A DNA stretch of 30,814 bases from positions 1 to 30,814 of the IMG/VR virus record IMGVR_UViG_3300007735_000596; one strand, written 5' to 3'. Position 1 is the first letter of the stretch. Each line of letters begins with the position of its first letter. Below are positions 1 through 7,449 of the stretch, piece by piece. The stretch is from a virus. The notes under the pieces are model-generated. The model searched no databases. It had not been told where the DNA came from and saw nothing but the letters and a program-made list of their open reading frames with translations. A program made the translations under genes and the position numbers.

Positions 1-44
1 GCTTTCTGCAAAGAAAAGCCAGTTGGGAAAGGGCCTTTAGGTAG
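1..44. other. Left end, non-coding lead-in to terminase (cos side)
   Basis: No gene is visible. The 44 bases precede the small terminase start. Joined to the 124 non-coding bases at the right end, they would make a gap of about 170 bases between the HNH gene and the terminase, the usual place for cos in HK97-like phages. The cut position cannot be read from the sequence alone. Confidence 0.4.
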
Positions 45-479
45 ATGAGCAAGGCAATCAGGTTCACTAAAGAGCGTCGGGAACAGTGGTTGACGCTGCT
101 GCGTCAGGGCGAGTCGCAGGAAGACGCGAACCGAACCGTTGGAGTCAGCACGGCAACCATTAGCCGATGGTTAAAGGCAGGCAAGCTCGCAACGGCCGGC
201 CAAGAGTTTGAGTTTGTTCAGGCGTATGAACAGATCCCACGCCCCAGGGCGAGATCGAAACCGTCTGAACTTGTCAGTCAGGAACGGGCGGGGGGCCTTT
301 CCACCGAGCAGCTGGTCAGCCTGTTGGAGGGCGCAGCGGTCGATGGGAATGTGCAGGCCATGAAGTACCTGCTCGAAAGACCTTGGGAGCGCAAGGATGA
401 GCAAGAAGAAGCCAAGCCAGCCGAAGATCAAGTCTTCGACCAGCTTGCAGCACTCAGAGAGCGCAAGGCAGGAGCTTGA
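45..479 (+). CDS. Terminase small subunit (putative)
   Basis: 144-aa protein. It likely recognises the packaging site and hands phage DNA to the large terminase. Residues about 8-45 read as a helix-turn-helix (Glu-Arg-Arg-Glu-Gln-Trp, then GVSTATISRWLKAGK), the typical DNA-binding start of small terminases. The rest is charged and helical, with an acidic/basic tail (ERKDEQEEAKPAEDQ). It is the first gene of the window, directly upstream of and overlapping the large terminase by 83 bases, and an HNH nuclease lies just before it on the circular map. That context supports the call more than the sequence, since small terminases diverge fast. Start ATG 45 is preceded by an AGG-containing stretch but no strong ribosome binding site. 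Confidence 0.75.
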   Translation: MSKAIRFTKERREQWLTLLRQGESQEDANRTVGVSTATISRWLKAGKLATAGQEFEFVQAYEQIPRPRARSKPSELVSQERAGGLSTEQLVSLLEGAAVDGNVQAMKYLLERPWERKDEQEEAKPAEDQVFDQLAALRERKAGA

Positions 480-1896
480 CCTCTTTGTAGCGTTCGCTGC
501 ACAGGAGTTGATTACCGAGAACGGTGGTCACTTCGTGTTGGAGGACTGGCAGAGGGATGTGTTGCTCGATCACTTCGACGGCGCTCAAGAATTGGTGTGT
601 TTGCTGCCGAAGGGCAATGGCAAGACCACCTTGTTTGGCGCGATTGCCATTTGGCACTTGCTCAGTACGCCGGATGCCCGTTGTTACATTGCCGCAGCGT
701 CGCGTGACCAAGCGTCACTGATGTACCAGCACGCACAGGGCTTTGTTCAACGCTCAGAGCGCCTTGCACAGCGGATCACCGTTAGGGCTGGGTACAGGGA
801 GCTTCGCAGCAAGCAAGATTCGGGCTTTGTGAAGGTGCTCGCATCTGATTCCAACACTTCAGACGGTGTTGCACCCTCGTTGGCCTTGGTTGATGAGCTC
901 CACAGGCATAAGAGTCCTGACCTGTACGCAGTGTTCAGGGATGGCCTTGGCAAGCGCGACGGTCAGATGGTGACAATTTCAACTGCGGGGGCCGATCTTG
1001 ATAGTCCATTGGGCAAGCTCCGTGAGCGAGCGCATCTTCTGGAAGATCGCGAACAAGACGGCTTTCATCTTCGCGCTCGCAGCAACGATGGTTCTTTCAT
1101 CGCGCACGAGTGGGCGGTTCCAGAGGGCCAAGACTGCGATGACATCGCACTCGTTAAGAAGGCCAATCCGTCGAGCTTCGTAACCGTTGAGGATTTGTCC
1201 AGGCGGCATCAGTCACCGTCAATGCACAAACGAGAGTGGCTTCGTTACGCGTGTAACCAGTGGGTATCCAACCTTGAAGACGCGTGGATTGAGACTGGCA
1301 AGTGGGCAACACTGGCCGATTACGATCTTGTAATTCCAGAGCACGCCAAGGTTTGGGTTGGCGTGGACATTGGCCTCAGGCATGACACCAGCGCGGTGAC
1401 TTTGGTTCACCAGCTGGAAGATGAGCGCTGGGCGGTCGAGGCTGAAATCTTTACTCCACCAGAGGGCGGAGAGATTGACCTTGCTCTGATCGAGAACCAC
1501 ATTATGGACTTGCATGACAAGTTTGAGGTGCAGGGCGTTGTCTATGACCGTTGGGCGTTCAGCCGGTCAGCGCAGGAATTGGAAGCCAGGGGCGCACTCT
1601 GCATTGAGTTCCCCATGACGAATGAGCGAACCGTGCCAGCGTGTTCACGGTTGCTTGAAGCGGTGAACCGGGCTGAGTTGGTGCATAACGGCGATCCGAA
1701 ACTGGAAGCTCACATTGAGGCTGGCGCTATCAAGATGACTGAGCGCGGCTGGCGTATTGCGAAGGCTCCGCGCGGGCAGACTGGCCGGGGCAAGATCGAC
1801 GCGCTTATCGCTTTGTTGCTGGCGTTCACCGTTGCTACTTCGCAGGCTGGCGAGACCGAATCCATTTACGAGCAACAAGACCTGCTCGTCCTTTAA
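397..1896 (+). CDS. terL: Terminase large subunit (ATPase-nuclease)
   Basis: 499 aa, normal length for an HK97/phage_Terminase family large subunit. It is the packaging motor that pumps DNA into the prohead and cuts it. The Walker A-like loop is PKGNGKTT at residues 71-78, and Walker B is LALVDE at 162-167. The C-terminal RNase H-fold nuclease shows VGVDIG (Asp324), VVYDRWAF (Asp384) and GKIDAL (Asp468), three acidic residues expected to bind metal. The start ATG 397 lies inside the small terminase gene in another frame and is preceded by GGGAG at 385-389, spacing 7, so the 83-base overlap is probably real and gives translational coupling. Confidence 0.95.
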   Translation: MSKKKPSQPKIKSSTSLQHSESARQELDLFVAFAAQELITENGGHFVLEDWQRDVLLDHFDGAQELVCLLPKGNGKTTLFGAIAIWHLLSTPDARCYIAAASRDQASLMYQHAQGFVQRSERLAQRITVRAGYRELRSKQDSGFVKVLASDSNTSDGVAPSLALVDELHRHKSPDLYAVFRDGLGKRDGQMVTISTAGADLDSPLGKLRERAHLLEDREQDGFHLRARSNDGSFIAHEWAVPEGQDCDDIALVKKANPSSFVTVEDLSRRHQSPSMHKREWLRYACNQWVSNLEDAWIETGKWATLADYDLVIPEHAKVWVGVDIGLRHDTSAVTLVHQLEDERWAVEAEIFTPPEGGEIDLALIENHIMDLHDKFEVQGVVYDRWAFSRSAQELEARGALCIEFPMTNERTVPACSRLLEAVNRAELVHNGDPKLEAHIEAGAIKMTERGWRIAKAPRGQTGRGKIDALIALLLAFTVATSQAGETESIYEQQDLLVL

Positions 1897-1914
1897 CCCT
1901 TTAGGAGATTTACA

Positions 1915-3108
1915 TTGGGCATCTTTGACAGGTGGACTCGCGCTGCCGCACAACCAGTTGAGGAGCGCGCTGGCGATCTCCCAAACCCACTGGCAAATCA
2001 GACTTACAGCGGCAAGGTTGTCAGCGTTGGATCAAGCCTTGAGCTGATCCCCGTCTATTCAGCCATTCAGCTAATCAGTGGTGCGATTGGCAGCCTTCCA
2101 ATCAAGGTCTACCGTGATATGCCCGACGGTGCGCGCATTGCTGCCAATGGACATCGAGCACAACGCCTTCTAGATCGTCCTACGCCAACCATGAGCGGTG
2201 ATGAATGGCGACAGATCATGGCCGTTCACCTGTTGACTTGGGGCAACTTCTTTGCACTGAAGGAGCGCGACGCTGCCGGTTACATCAGCGCCCTTTGGCC
2301 CATCAAGCCGCAGAGCGTCAAGGTCACGCGTCAGAAGGGCTCGCAGAAACTTGAGTACTTCATTGGCGAGCAACGCTTTGACGAGAGCACCCTTCTTCAC
2401 ATCAGGGGCATGGGAGATGACGGCACGGTTGGGTACAGCCCAATCCAGCAAGCCCGCCACCAGCTTGGCATGGCTCAGAGCATTGACGAGTTTGGCTCCA
2501 AGTTCTTCAACAATGGCGCGCGCCCTGGCGTAATTCTTCGTCACCCGTCGCGCCTTAGCCCTGAGGCAGCCGAGCGCCTTCGCGCACAGTGGTCACAGGC
2601 GCACTCTGGATCTCGTAACGCCTTCAGCACTGTTGTTGTTGAGGAAGGCATTGAGGTCACGACACTGACGATGCCACCACCGTCTGATCTGGTTGCTCTG
2701 GGCAAGCTCTCTGATGTGCGTATTGCGCAGCTGTTCAGGATTCCACCAAGCCTGCTGATGACCGAGGCCGGCGGATCGCTTCAGTACACGACCACAGAGC
2801 TTGAAGGTCGTCACTTTGTCACTTGGTGCCTTCGTCCTTGGCTTGTGCGCATTGAGCAAGCCCTGTTGCGCGATCCTGACATCTTCAGTGACAACGGACT
2901 TGGCAGTCAGTTCAGCCCCATGTTCCAAGTTTCGGAACTCATCCGAGGCGATAACAAGACGGCAGCAGAAACGGATGTGATGCTGCTCAACGCGGGAATC
3001 ATCACCGTTGACGAGGCCCGTCAGAACCTTGGCCTGAACCCAATGGACGAAACAGTGCCATCAGACGCACTTGTAATCGCGCCTGACGCTACGAATCAAG
3101 ATGGCTGA
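1915..3108 (+). CDS. Portal protein, HK97 family
   Basis: 397 aa. It forms the ring at the capsid vertex through which DNA passes. Family features include the N-terminal segment with VYSAIQLISGAIGSLPIKVY at about 44-63, a central region LLTWGNFFALKERD, then GYSPIQQARHQLG, FGSKFFNNGARPGVILRHP and FRIPPSLLM, all typical of HK97 gp3-like portals. Translation begins at TTG 1915, chosen because AGGAG at 1903-1907 sits seven bases upstream and no in-frame ATG exists near it. The end overlaps the next gene by eight bases, as expected for portal-protease pairs. Confidence 0.93.
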   Translation: MGIFDRWTRAAAQPVEERAGDLPNPLANQTYSGKVVSVGSSLELIPVYSAIQLISGAIGSLPIKVYRDMPDGARIAANGHRAQRLLDRPTPTMSGDEWRQIMAVHLLTWGNFFALKERDAAGYISALWPIKPQSVKVTRQKGSQKLEYFIGEQRFDESTLLHIRGMGDDGTVGYSPIQQARHQLGMAQSIDEFGSKFFNNGARPGVILRHPSRLSPEAAERLRAQWSQAHSGSRNAFSTVVVEEGIEVTTLTMPPPSDLVALGKLSDVRIAQLFRIPPSLLMTEAGGSLQYTTTELEGRHFVTWCLRPWLVRIEQALLRDPDIFSDNGLGSQFSPMFQVSELIRGDNKTAAETDVMLLNAGIITVDEARQNLGLNPMDETVPSDALVIAPDATNQDG

Positions 3109-4507
3109 CCTAGTTGTCACAGAGGCGATTGCAAGCGCCGCAGAGAAGGGTTTGCGACTGGTCGAGGAGGGCAAGGCCGGAGATGGTCTAGTGCCTCGCA
3201 CGATCACTGATGCACGACTGATGGCTGACAAGAAGCCACTCTCGGAGCGCAAAGTTCGGGCAATGCCAGGGTGGTTTGCCCGTCATGCAACTGACAAGAA
3301 GGCTGGCTGGGACAAACCGGGCGAGGAAACCCCCGGTTATGTCGCATGGCTCCTCTGGGGTGGCGATACGGCAGCTGATTGGGCCAAGCGAAAGGTTGAC
3401 GAGTTGAATAACGAGAACAGGTCACTCAACGATCCAATGGACGACGAGGTAACTCCCCGTCAAGCGTCACTGGTTGAGGAATATGTCAGCAATGCGGAGG
3501 AGTACGGCCCGTTTGACACCTCGACTGGTGCCAATGGAGCGCACTACGCGCCAGCAGAGGCCAACCCATTCAAGGCAGAGGGCCTGATTTGCGCGAACTG
3601 CGAGCTTTACCAACCAATTTCGGAGACTGAAGGCCGTTGCGCCATCGTCGAAGGCCCGCTCACAGACGGCCACATTGAACCAGAAGCCATCTGCAAGCTC
3701 TGGGTTATCCCTGAAAGCAAACTCGCTGCTCCCGAAGCAGCAAGGGAGGCAGTAATGAACACTGAAACTCGCGTAATTGGCGCTGCCGATCTTCGCAATA
3801 ACCCGGATCTCTTGAGCGAACTGCGCGAAGGCGACGGGAATGTCACAGAGGTACGCGTCGCACCATCGGATCTTGAATGCAGGGCCAACGAAGACGGCTC
3901 CTGGACGCTGATTGGTATGGCAAGCGTGTTCAACTCACAGTCAGAAGACCTTGGCGGGTTCCGCGAAGTCATCCAGCGCGGCGCATTCCGCAAAGTCTTG
4001 AAGCGTGACGGGCTTGATGTGCTGGCCCTTTGGAACCATGACAGCCAGCTGATCCTTGGACGCACCACATCGGGAACATTGCAACTGCGTGAAACTCCCC
4101 AGGGACTTGAGTACCAAGTCACAGTCGCACCAACCACTTATGGCAACGATCTGAAGGTCTTGATGGAGCGCGGCGATGTGCACGCGTCCAGCTTTGCCTT
4201 CCGCGTTGATTCCACAGGCCAGCAGTGGGAGCACCAGCCTGACGGCACGCTCCTTCGCACGATCACCGAGTTCTCCGATCTCACGGATGTGAGCCCGGTC
4301 TCCGTTCCCGCTTACAGCGCGACCAGCGCCACTGTTGCCCGTAACCAAGATTCGTCAAATCACGACTCAGAGCAAGCCGCCGAGGGTGCTGCCGCACAGC
4401 AAGGCGAGCGGGCTGAGAGTGATGTCCGGCAGACAGACGATGCCAAGTCAGCGCGTGATTCTAAAGCGTTCTGGCTTGCTCATATGCGCCTCAACCGACG
4501 CGCATAA
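3101..4507 (+). CDS. Prohead protease with N-terminal Cys-cluster extension
   Basis: 468 aa, about twice the size of a plain HK97 prohead protease. Residues about 250-410 are the U35-type serine protease that cleaves the capsid delta domain during maturation. The likely catalytic His is in WNHD (His313) and the Ser in ASSFAF (Ser363/364). The N-terminal half has two other modules. Residues 33-100 contain LMADKKPLSERKVRAMPGWF and LLWGGD, a module I recall from other phage head proteins. Residues 164-200 hold Cys164, Cys167, Cys180 and Cys198 in a CxxC...C...CKLW pattern that suggests a metal or Fe-S site. An in-frame ATG with a strong ribosome binding site sits exactly between extension and protease (see 3742-3757). 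The last part, after about residue 420, is low-complexity and charged. Confidence 0.9.
   Translation: MADLVVTEAIASAAEKGLRLVEEGKAGDGLVPRTITDARLMADKKPLSERKVRAMPGWFARHATDKKAGWDKPGEETPGYVAWLLWGGDTAADWAKRKVDELNNENRSLNDPMDDEVTPRQASLVEEYVSNAEEYGPFDTSTGANGAHYAPAEANPFKAEGLICANCELYQPISETEGRCAIVEGPLTDGHIEPEAICKLWVIPESKLAAPEAAREAVMNTETRVIGAADLRNNPDLLSELREGDGNVTEVRVAPSDLECRANEDGSWTLIGMASVFNSQSEDLGGFREVIQRGAFRKVLKRDGLDVLALWNHDSQLILGRTTSGTLQLRETPQGLEYQVTVAPTTYGNDLKVLMERGDVHASSFAFRVDSTGQQWEHQPDGTLLRTITEFSDLTDVSPVSVPAYSATSATVARNQDSSNHDSEQAAEGAAAQQGERAESDVRQTDDAKSARDSKAFWLAHMRLNRRA
3742..3757 (+). promoter_or_regulatory. Strong internal ribosome binding site and in-frame ATG
   Basis: AAGGGAGG at 3742-3749 followed after five bases by ATG at 3755, in frame with the prohead protease gene (Met219). 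This is a better Shine-Dalgarno match than the one at the annotated start. It would give a separate 250-aa product (3755-4507) that begins MNTETRVIG and contains only the protease domain. The sequence shows the site; independent translation is inferred. Confidence 0.6.
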
Positions 4508-4532
4508 ACCATCCAAACAGAAGGAGTCTCAC

Positions 4533-5720
4533 ATGAGTGAGAAGATCGACGAGCTTGAAGTTCGTCACGGTCAGCTCTTGAATGAGATGCGTTCCACCAT
4601 TGACGCTGCCGGTGACGAGCTGACAGCAGAGGATCGCAGCAAGATCGAGAAGCTGGATCAGGAGATCGACACTGTCGAGTCCAACATCACAGCGATGAAG
4701 ACTGTTGCTCAGCGGCGCGAGCTGCCAAGCAACGAGGAGATTCGCGCAGCTGCTCTCCCAGCCGTTGAGCCAGTTGGCCTTGAGGCCGACGAGCCAATGA
4801 CCGAGGAGCGCGCATTCGACAAGTTCCTTCGCACGCGTGGCGAGGATGTCGAAGCACGAGCAAACCTCATCGCTGGCACTGATGCCAATGGTGGTTTTCT
4901 TGTTCCCGAGTCATGGTCAAACGATCTGATCCGCGAGCTTGCGATTCAGTCACCAGTTCTCAACCTTGCGAGGATCTTCCAGACCTCAACAGGTGAGACC
5001 TTCAATCAGCCAATCGTTGCGAATGCTCAGTCATACGCAATCACCGCTGAAGAAGGTGCGATCAGCGCATCAGCTGACACATTCACCAATGTTGCATTCG
5101 GCGCTCATAAGTTTGCGGCCATCATTAAGGTGTCCTCAGAACTCTTGAGCGACAGCGCATATAGCGTTGACGACGAAGTACGCGTCGGCGCATCCGAGTC
5201 ACTCGGTGCAGCCATCAGCGCGTACCTTGCAACGGGAACCGGCTCAAGCCAGCCACAGGGCGTCGCTAAGGCCACCGTTGGTGTCACCACCGCCAGCACC
5301 ACCGCAGTAACCGCTGACGAGCTTGTAGACCTTGTCTACTCAGTCTCGCCACGCAACCGTGTCAACGGCGCATTTGTCGCCTCCTCACAGCTTCTCAAGG
5401 CTGTAAGGAAGCTCAAGACGAGCGGCGGCGGCGACTATGTATGGCAGCCAAGCTATGTTGCTGGCACGCCTGCAACGCTGCTCGGATACCCGGTCTACGA
5501 GGATGCCTCACTTGAGGACATCACCGCAGGCAAGCTGGTCGCCACCTTCGGTGACTTCCAGCGCGGCTTCGGCATCCGCCGTGCCGGACAGATCGAGGTT
5601 GCAGTAGACCCAAGCGTCTACTTCGCCAACGATCAGGTTGCTTACCGTGTCAAGCTCCGTCTTGACTCGAAGCTCCTTGCGGGCGATGCACTTCGCACGC
5701 TGAAGATGAAGGCCTCGTAG
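4533..5720 (+). CDS. Major capsid protein, HK97 fold
   Basis: 395 aa. The N-terminal region (about 1-75) is charged and coiled-coil-like, with MSEKIDELEVRHGQL and ITAMKTVAQRRE, matching a delta/scaffold domain removed by the protease encoded just upstream. The mature part starts before or around residue 100, with FDKFLRTRG and LIAGTDANGGFLVPESW. The latter is a strong HK97 capsid signature, followed by PVLNLARIFQT and, near the end, FGDFQRGFGIRRAGQIEVAVDP. I chose ATG 4533 over upstream in-frame starts because AAGGAG at 4521-4526 lies six bases before it, and because the longer version would overlap the protease tail by almost 200 bases with no family counterpart. Confidence 0.95.
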   Translation: MSEKIDELEVRHGQLLNEMRSTIDAAGDELTAEDRSKIEKLDQEIDTVESNITAMKTVAQRRELPSNEEIRAAALPAVEPVGLEADEPMTEERAFDKFLRTRGEDVEARANLIAGTDANGGFLVPESWSNDLIRELAIQSPVLNLARIFQTSTGETFNQPIVANAQSYAITAEEGAISASADTFTNVAFGAHKFAAIIKVSSELLSDSAYSVDDEVRVGASESLGAAISAYLATGTGSSQPQGVAKATVGVTTASTTAVTADELVDLVYSVSPRNRVNGAFVASSQLLKAVRKLKTSGGGDYVWQPSYVAGTPATLLGYPVYEDASLEDITAGKLVATFGDFQRGFGIRRAGQIEVAVDPSVYFANDQVAYRVKLRLDSKLLAGDALRTLKMKAS

Positions 5721-5733
5721 GTCTGATTCGTAC

Positions 5734-5770
5734 TTGGAACCCAGCCCCCTTGTGGGGTTGGGTTCTCCAA
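5734..5770 (+). terminator. Hairpin after the capsid gene (possible attenuator)
   Basis: The left arm TTGGAACCCAGCCCC (5734-5748) pairs with GGGG-TTGGGTT-CTCCAA (5754-5770), with one G-T pair and a two-base bulge, giving a stem of about 15 pairs and a small loop. It starts 13 bases after the capsid stop. Only a weak T-rich tail (TCTTGAAA) follows, so it may act as a partial terminator or an mRNA 3' stabiliser that keeps capsid expression higher than that of downstream genes. Confidence 0.6.
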
Positions 5771-5797
5771 TCTTGAAACAGGGGAAAGGGGGCACCT

Positions 5798-5986
5798 ATG
5801 GCTAAGGTCAAGGTGCGGCTTCTCACCTCCCGCGTGGAGGCCAGGGGAGCAGTGCAGCATGAAGGCGATGTGATCGAGCTTCCTGCTGATGAGGCAAAGG
5901 CACTCCTAGAAGCTGGCAGTGCCGAGCCGGTAGTGACGCGCAAGCGCACTGAGAAGGCAACAACGAAACCGGCTGAAAGCCGTTAG
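5798..5986 (+). CDS. Small head/neck protein, paralogue of the one at 7273
   Basis: 62 aa, function unknown. It begins MAKVKVRLL, has a central beta-type stretch with GDVIELPADEAKALLEAGSAEPV, and a basic Lys/Arg-rich tail. The pattern 'x-G-x-x-hydrophobic-E-hydrophobic-P-A-x-x-A-x-x-L-x-x-A-G' is shared with the 57-aa protein at 7273, so the two probably arose by duplication. Small proteins of this type occur between the capsid and adaptor genes of actinophages. A GGGG run lies upstream of the ATG. A role in the virion is inferred only from position. Confidence 0.75.
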   Translation: MAKVKVRLLTSRVEARGAVQHEGDVIELPADEAKALLEAGSAEPVVTRKRTEKATTKPAESR

Positions 5987-5994
5987 GAGACACA

Positions 5995-6837
5995 ATGGTC
6001 AGGCTGCTTAAGGGTGCTCCGGGCACGATCAGCATTCCGCGTGACACCAAGCCCACGTCGGCAACGGTGACAATTACGCGCGATAGGGATAGTGCGTCGA
6101 TTGCATCAGCGGCAGCCTGCACTGTTGAAGCAGACCGGGTGATCTACTCGCTCGCTGCACAGTCCACTGTGAGCACGCTAACAGCAGTGTTCACCATTGT
6201 TGATGGCAATGGGACGAGCACGGTCACAGTGCCAGTGCAGGTTGTTGGACGGCGCACGGCAACTGTTTCTGACTGTCGGCGCTTGCGCCCATTGGATGAT
6301 GTGAACCGTTATCCAGATGAGTTGATCGAGCAGACCATTACAGAGATCGAGGATCAGCTTGAGCAGGCAGCGGGGGTTTCGTTCATTCCAGTTGAGCGCG
6401 TCAGCGTCCGTCACGATGGCTCTGGCACCACAGAACTGCTAACGCGTTATGCGCGCCCACAGTCAATCAGCGCGGTTACTACAAGTGATCTGCTGACCAC
6501 AACGACTTGGAGTGCAACGGATGTCAACGCCATCGTGCTTGATGAGCAAGCCGGTGTCCTAATCCGTCAGCTCTACACATGGCCCAAGGGCCGCAGGAAC
6601 ATTACGCTCACAGGCGTATTCGGTTATGCCGAGGTGCCAGGACTGGTCAAGCAAGCAGTTGTTGAGGGCGTGCGGCATTCACTTGTTGAGAGCAGGATTG
6701 ACGCGCGTGCGCAGTCCATTACGAATGAGGACGGCACGGCACAGCTGGTTACGGCTGGTGTGCGTGGCGCTTTGTTCAGCCTGCCAGCGTTGAATCAGGT
6801 AGTGCAGATGTACAAGCAAGGGTTTGGCGTGGCCTGA
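5995..6837 (+). CDS. Head-tail adaptor with N-terminal Ig-like domain
   Basis: 280 aa. The C-terminal part (about 90-280) matches gp6/gp15-type head-tail connectors: CRRLRPLDDVNRYPDELIEQTI, a long helical EIEDQLEQAAGVSF, a beta region, then a helical end with VKQAVVEGVRHSL. Such connectors dock beneath the portal. The first 85 or so residues are a separate beta-rich module (ATVTITRD, VFTIVDGNGTSTVTVPVQVVGRR) resembling an Ig-like or BppU-type fold, an extra domain on a normally shorter protein. It starts at ATG 5995 after TTAGGAG, directly behind the previous gene. Confidence 0.8.
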   Translation: MVRLLKGAPGTISIPRDTKPTSATVTITRDRDSASIASAAACTVEADRVIYSLAAQSTVSTLTAVFTIVDGNGTSTVTVPVQVVGRRTATVSDCRRLRPLDDVNRYPDELIEQTITEIEDQLEQAAGVSFIPVERVSVRHDGSGTTELLTRYARPQSISAVTTSDLLTTTTWSATDVNAIVLDEQAGVLIRQLYTWPKGRRNITLTGVFGYAEVPGLVKQAVVEGVRHSLVESRIDARAQSITNEDGTAQLVTAGVRGALFSLPALNQVVQMYKQGFGVA

Positions 6838-7268
6838 TGACTAACGCGTTGACTGTGAAGAAGGCTCTCATCAGGGCTTTCACCAATCACACTGCGTTCA
6901 AGAATCGGCAGTGCGTCATTGCTCATCCGGGCAGCGAAATGGAGCGCGAGTGTGTCTTCATTGACAGAGTTCGCAACAACGAACAGGCCAGGGCGCTCGG
7001 CAAGTCGCATCGCAGAGAAGAACTAACTGTTGATGTGGCAATCGTGTCACAGGTTTTGTCGCGTGACTTGCTTGAGAGCGAAGAGCGCGCGTTTCAAATG
7101 CTCGCAGGTGTTGAGGAAGCCATTGCTGCTGACTCTTCACTTGATGGGCGCGTTCTGATTGCCGAAGTTACTGGCTGGGAACAGCGCAGTTTCAACACGG
7201 ATCAAAGCAACATCATTGAGATCACAGTCTCGGTACGAGTGCTTGCCGATAAGGACTTGGAGGACTAG
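6837..7268 (+). CDS. Tail terminator / tail completion protein (putative)
   Basis: 143 aa. ATG 6837 overlaps the TGA of the adaptor gene by one base, so the two are likely translationally coupled. Size, position between adaptor and tail tube, and the alternating helix and strand pattern (SHRREELTVDVAIVSQ, AFQMLAGVEEAIAADSSL, EITVSVRVLADKDL) fit gpU-like or HK97 gp10-like tail terminators that cap the tail tube and join it to the head. No catalytic motif is visible. The assignment relies mainly on gene order. Confidence 0.65.
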   Translation: MTNALTVKKALIRAFTNHTAFKNRQCVIAHPGSEMERECVFIDRVRNNEQARALGKSHRREELTVDVAIVSQVLSRDLLESEERAFQMLAGVEEAIAADSSLDGRVLIAEVTGWEQRSFNTDQSNIIEITVSVRVLADKDLED

Positions 7269-7272
7269 CCGC

Positions 7273-7446
7273 ATGGCAAAGGTCACATACAAAGGGCCGC
7301 ACAGCGAGGTCTACATTGCCGAGCTGCGCGTGTTTGTAAAGCAGGGAGAGTCGGTCGAAGTGCCGGCGGCAATCGCAAAGGAGCTTACGCAGGCTGGTTT
7401 CAGCCCGGCGAAGGCTAAGAAATCAACGCCGAAGGGCGAGGAGTAG
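7273..7446 (+). CDS. Small neck protein, paralogue of the one at 5798
   Basis: 57 aa, function unknown. It begins MAKVTYKGP and contains FVKQGESVEVPAAIAKELTQAGFSPA, which follows the same layout as the 62-aa protein at 5798, then a Lys-rich tail. I chose ATG 7273 because GGAGG at 7259-7263 precedes it by nine bases; longer in-frame starts would sit inside the preceding gene. It ends four bases before the tail tube start. Confidence 0.75.
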   Translation: MAKVTYKGPHSEVYIAELRVFVKQGESVEVPAAIAKELTQAGFSPAKAKKSTPKGEE

Positions 7447-7449
7447 AAC

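Noticed and set aside
5642-6122. Several minus-strand frames of 70-100 codons around the capsid/adaptor junction
   Set aside because: They overlap confirmed plus-strand genes, have no ribosome binding site and no recognisable domain.
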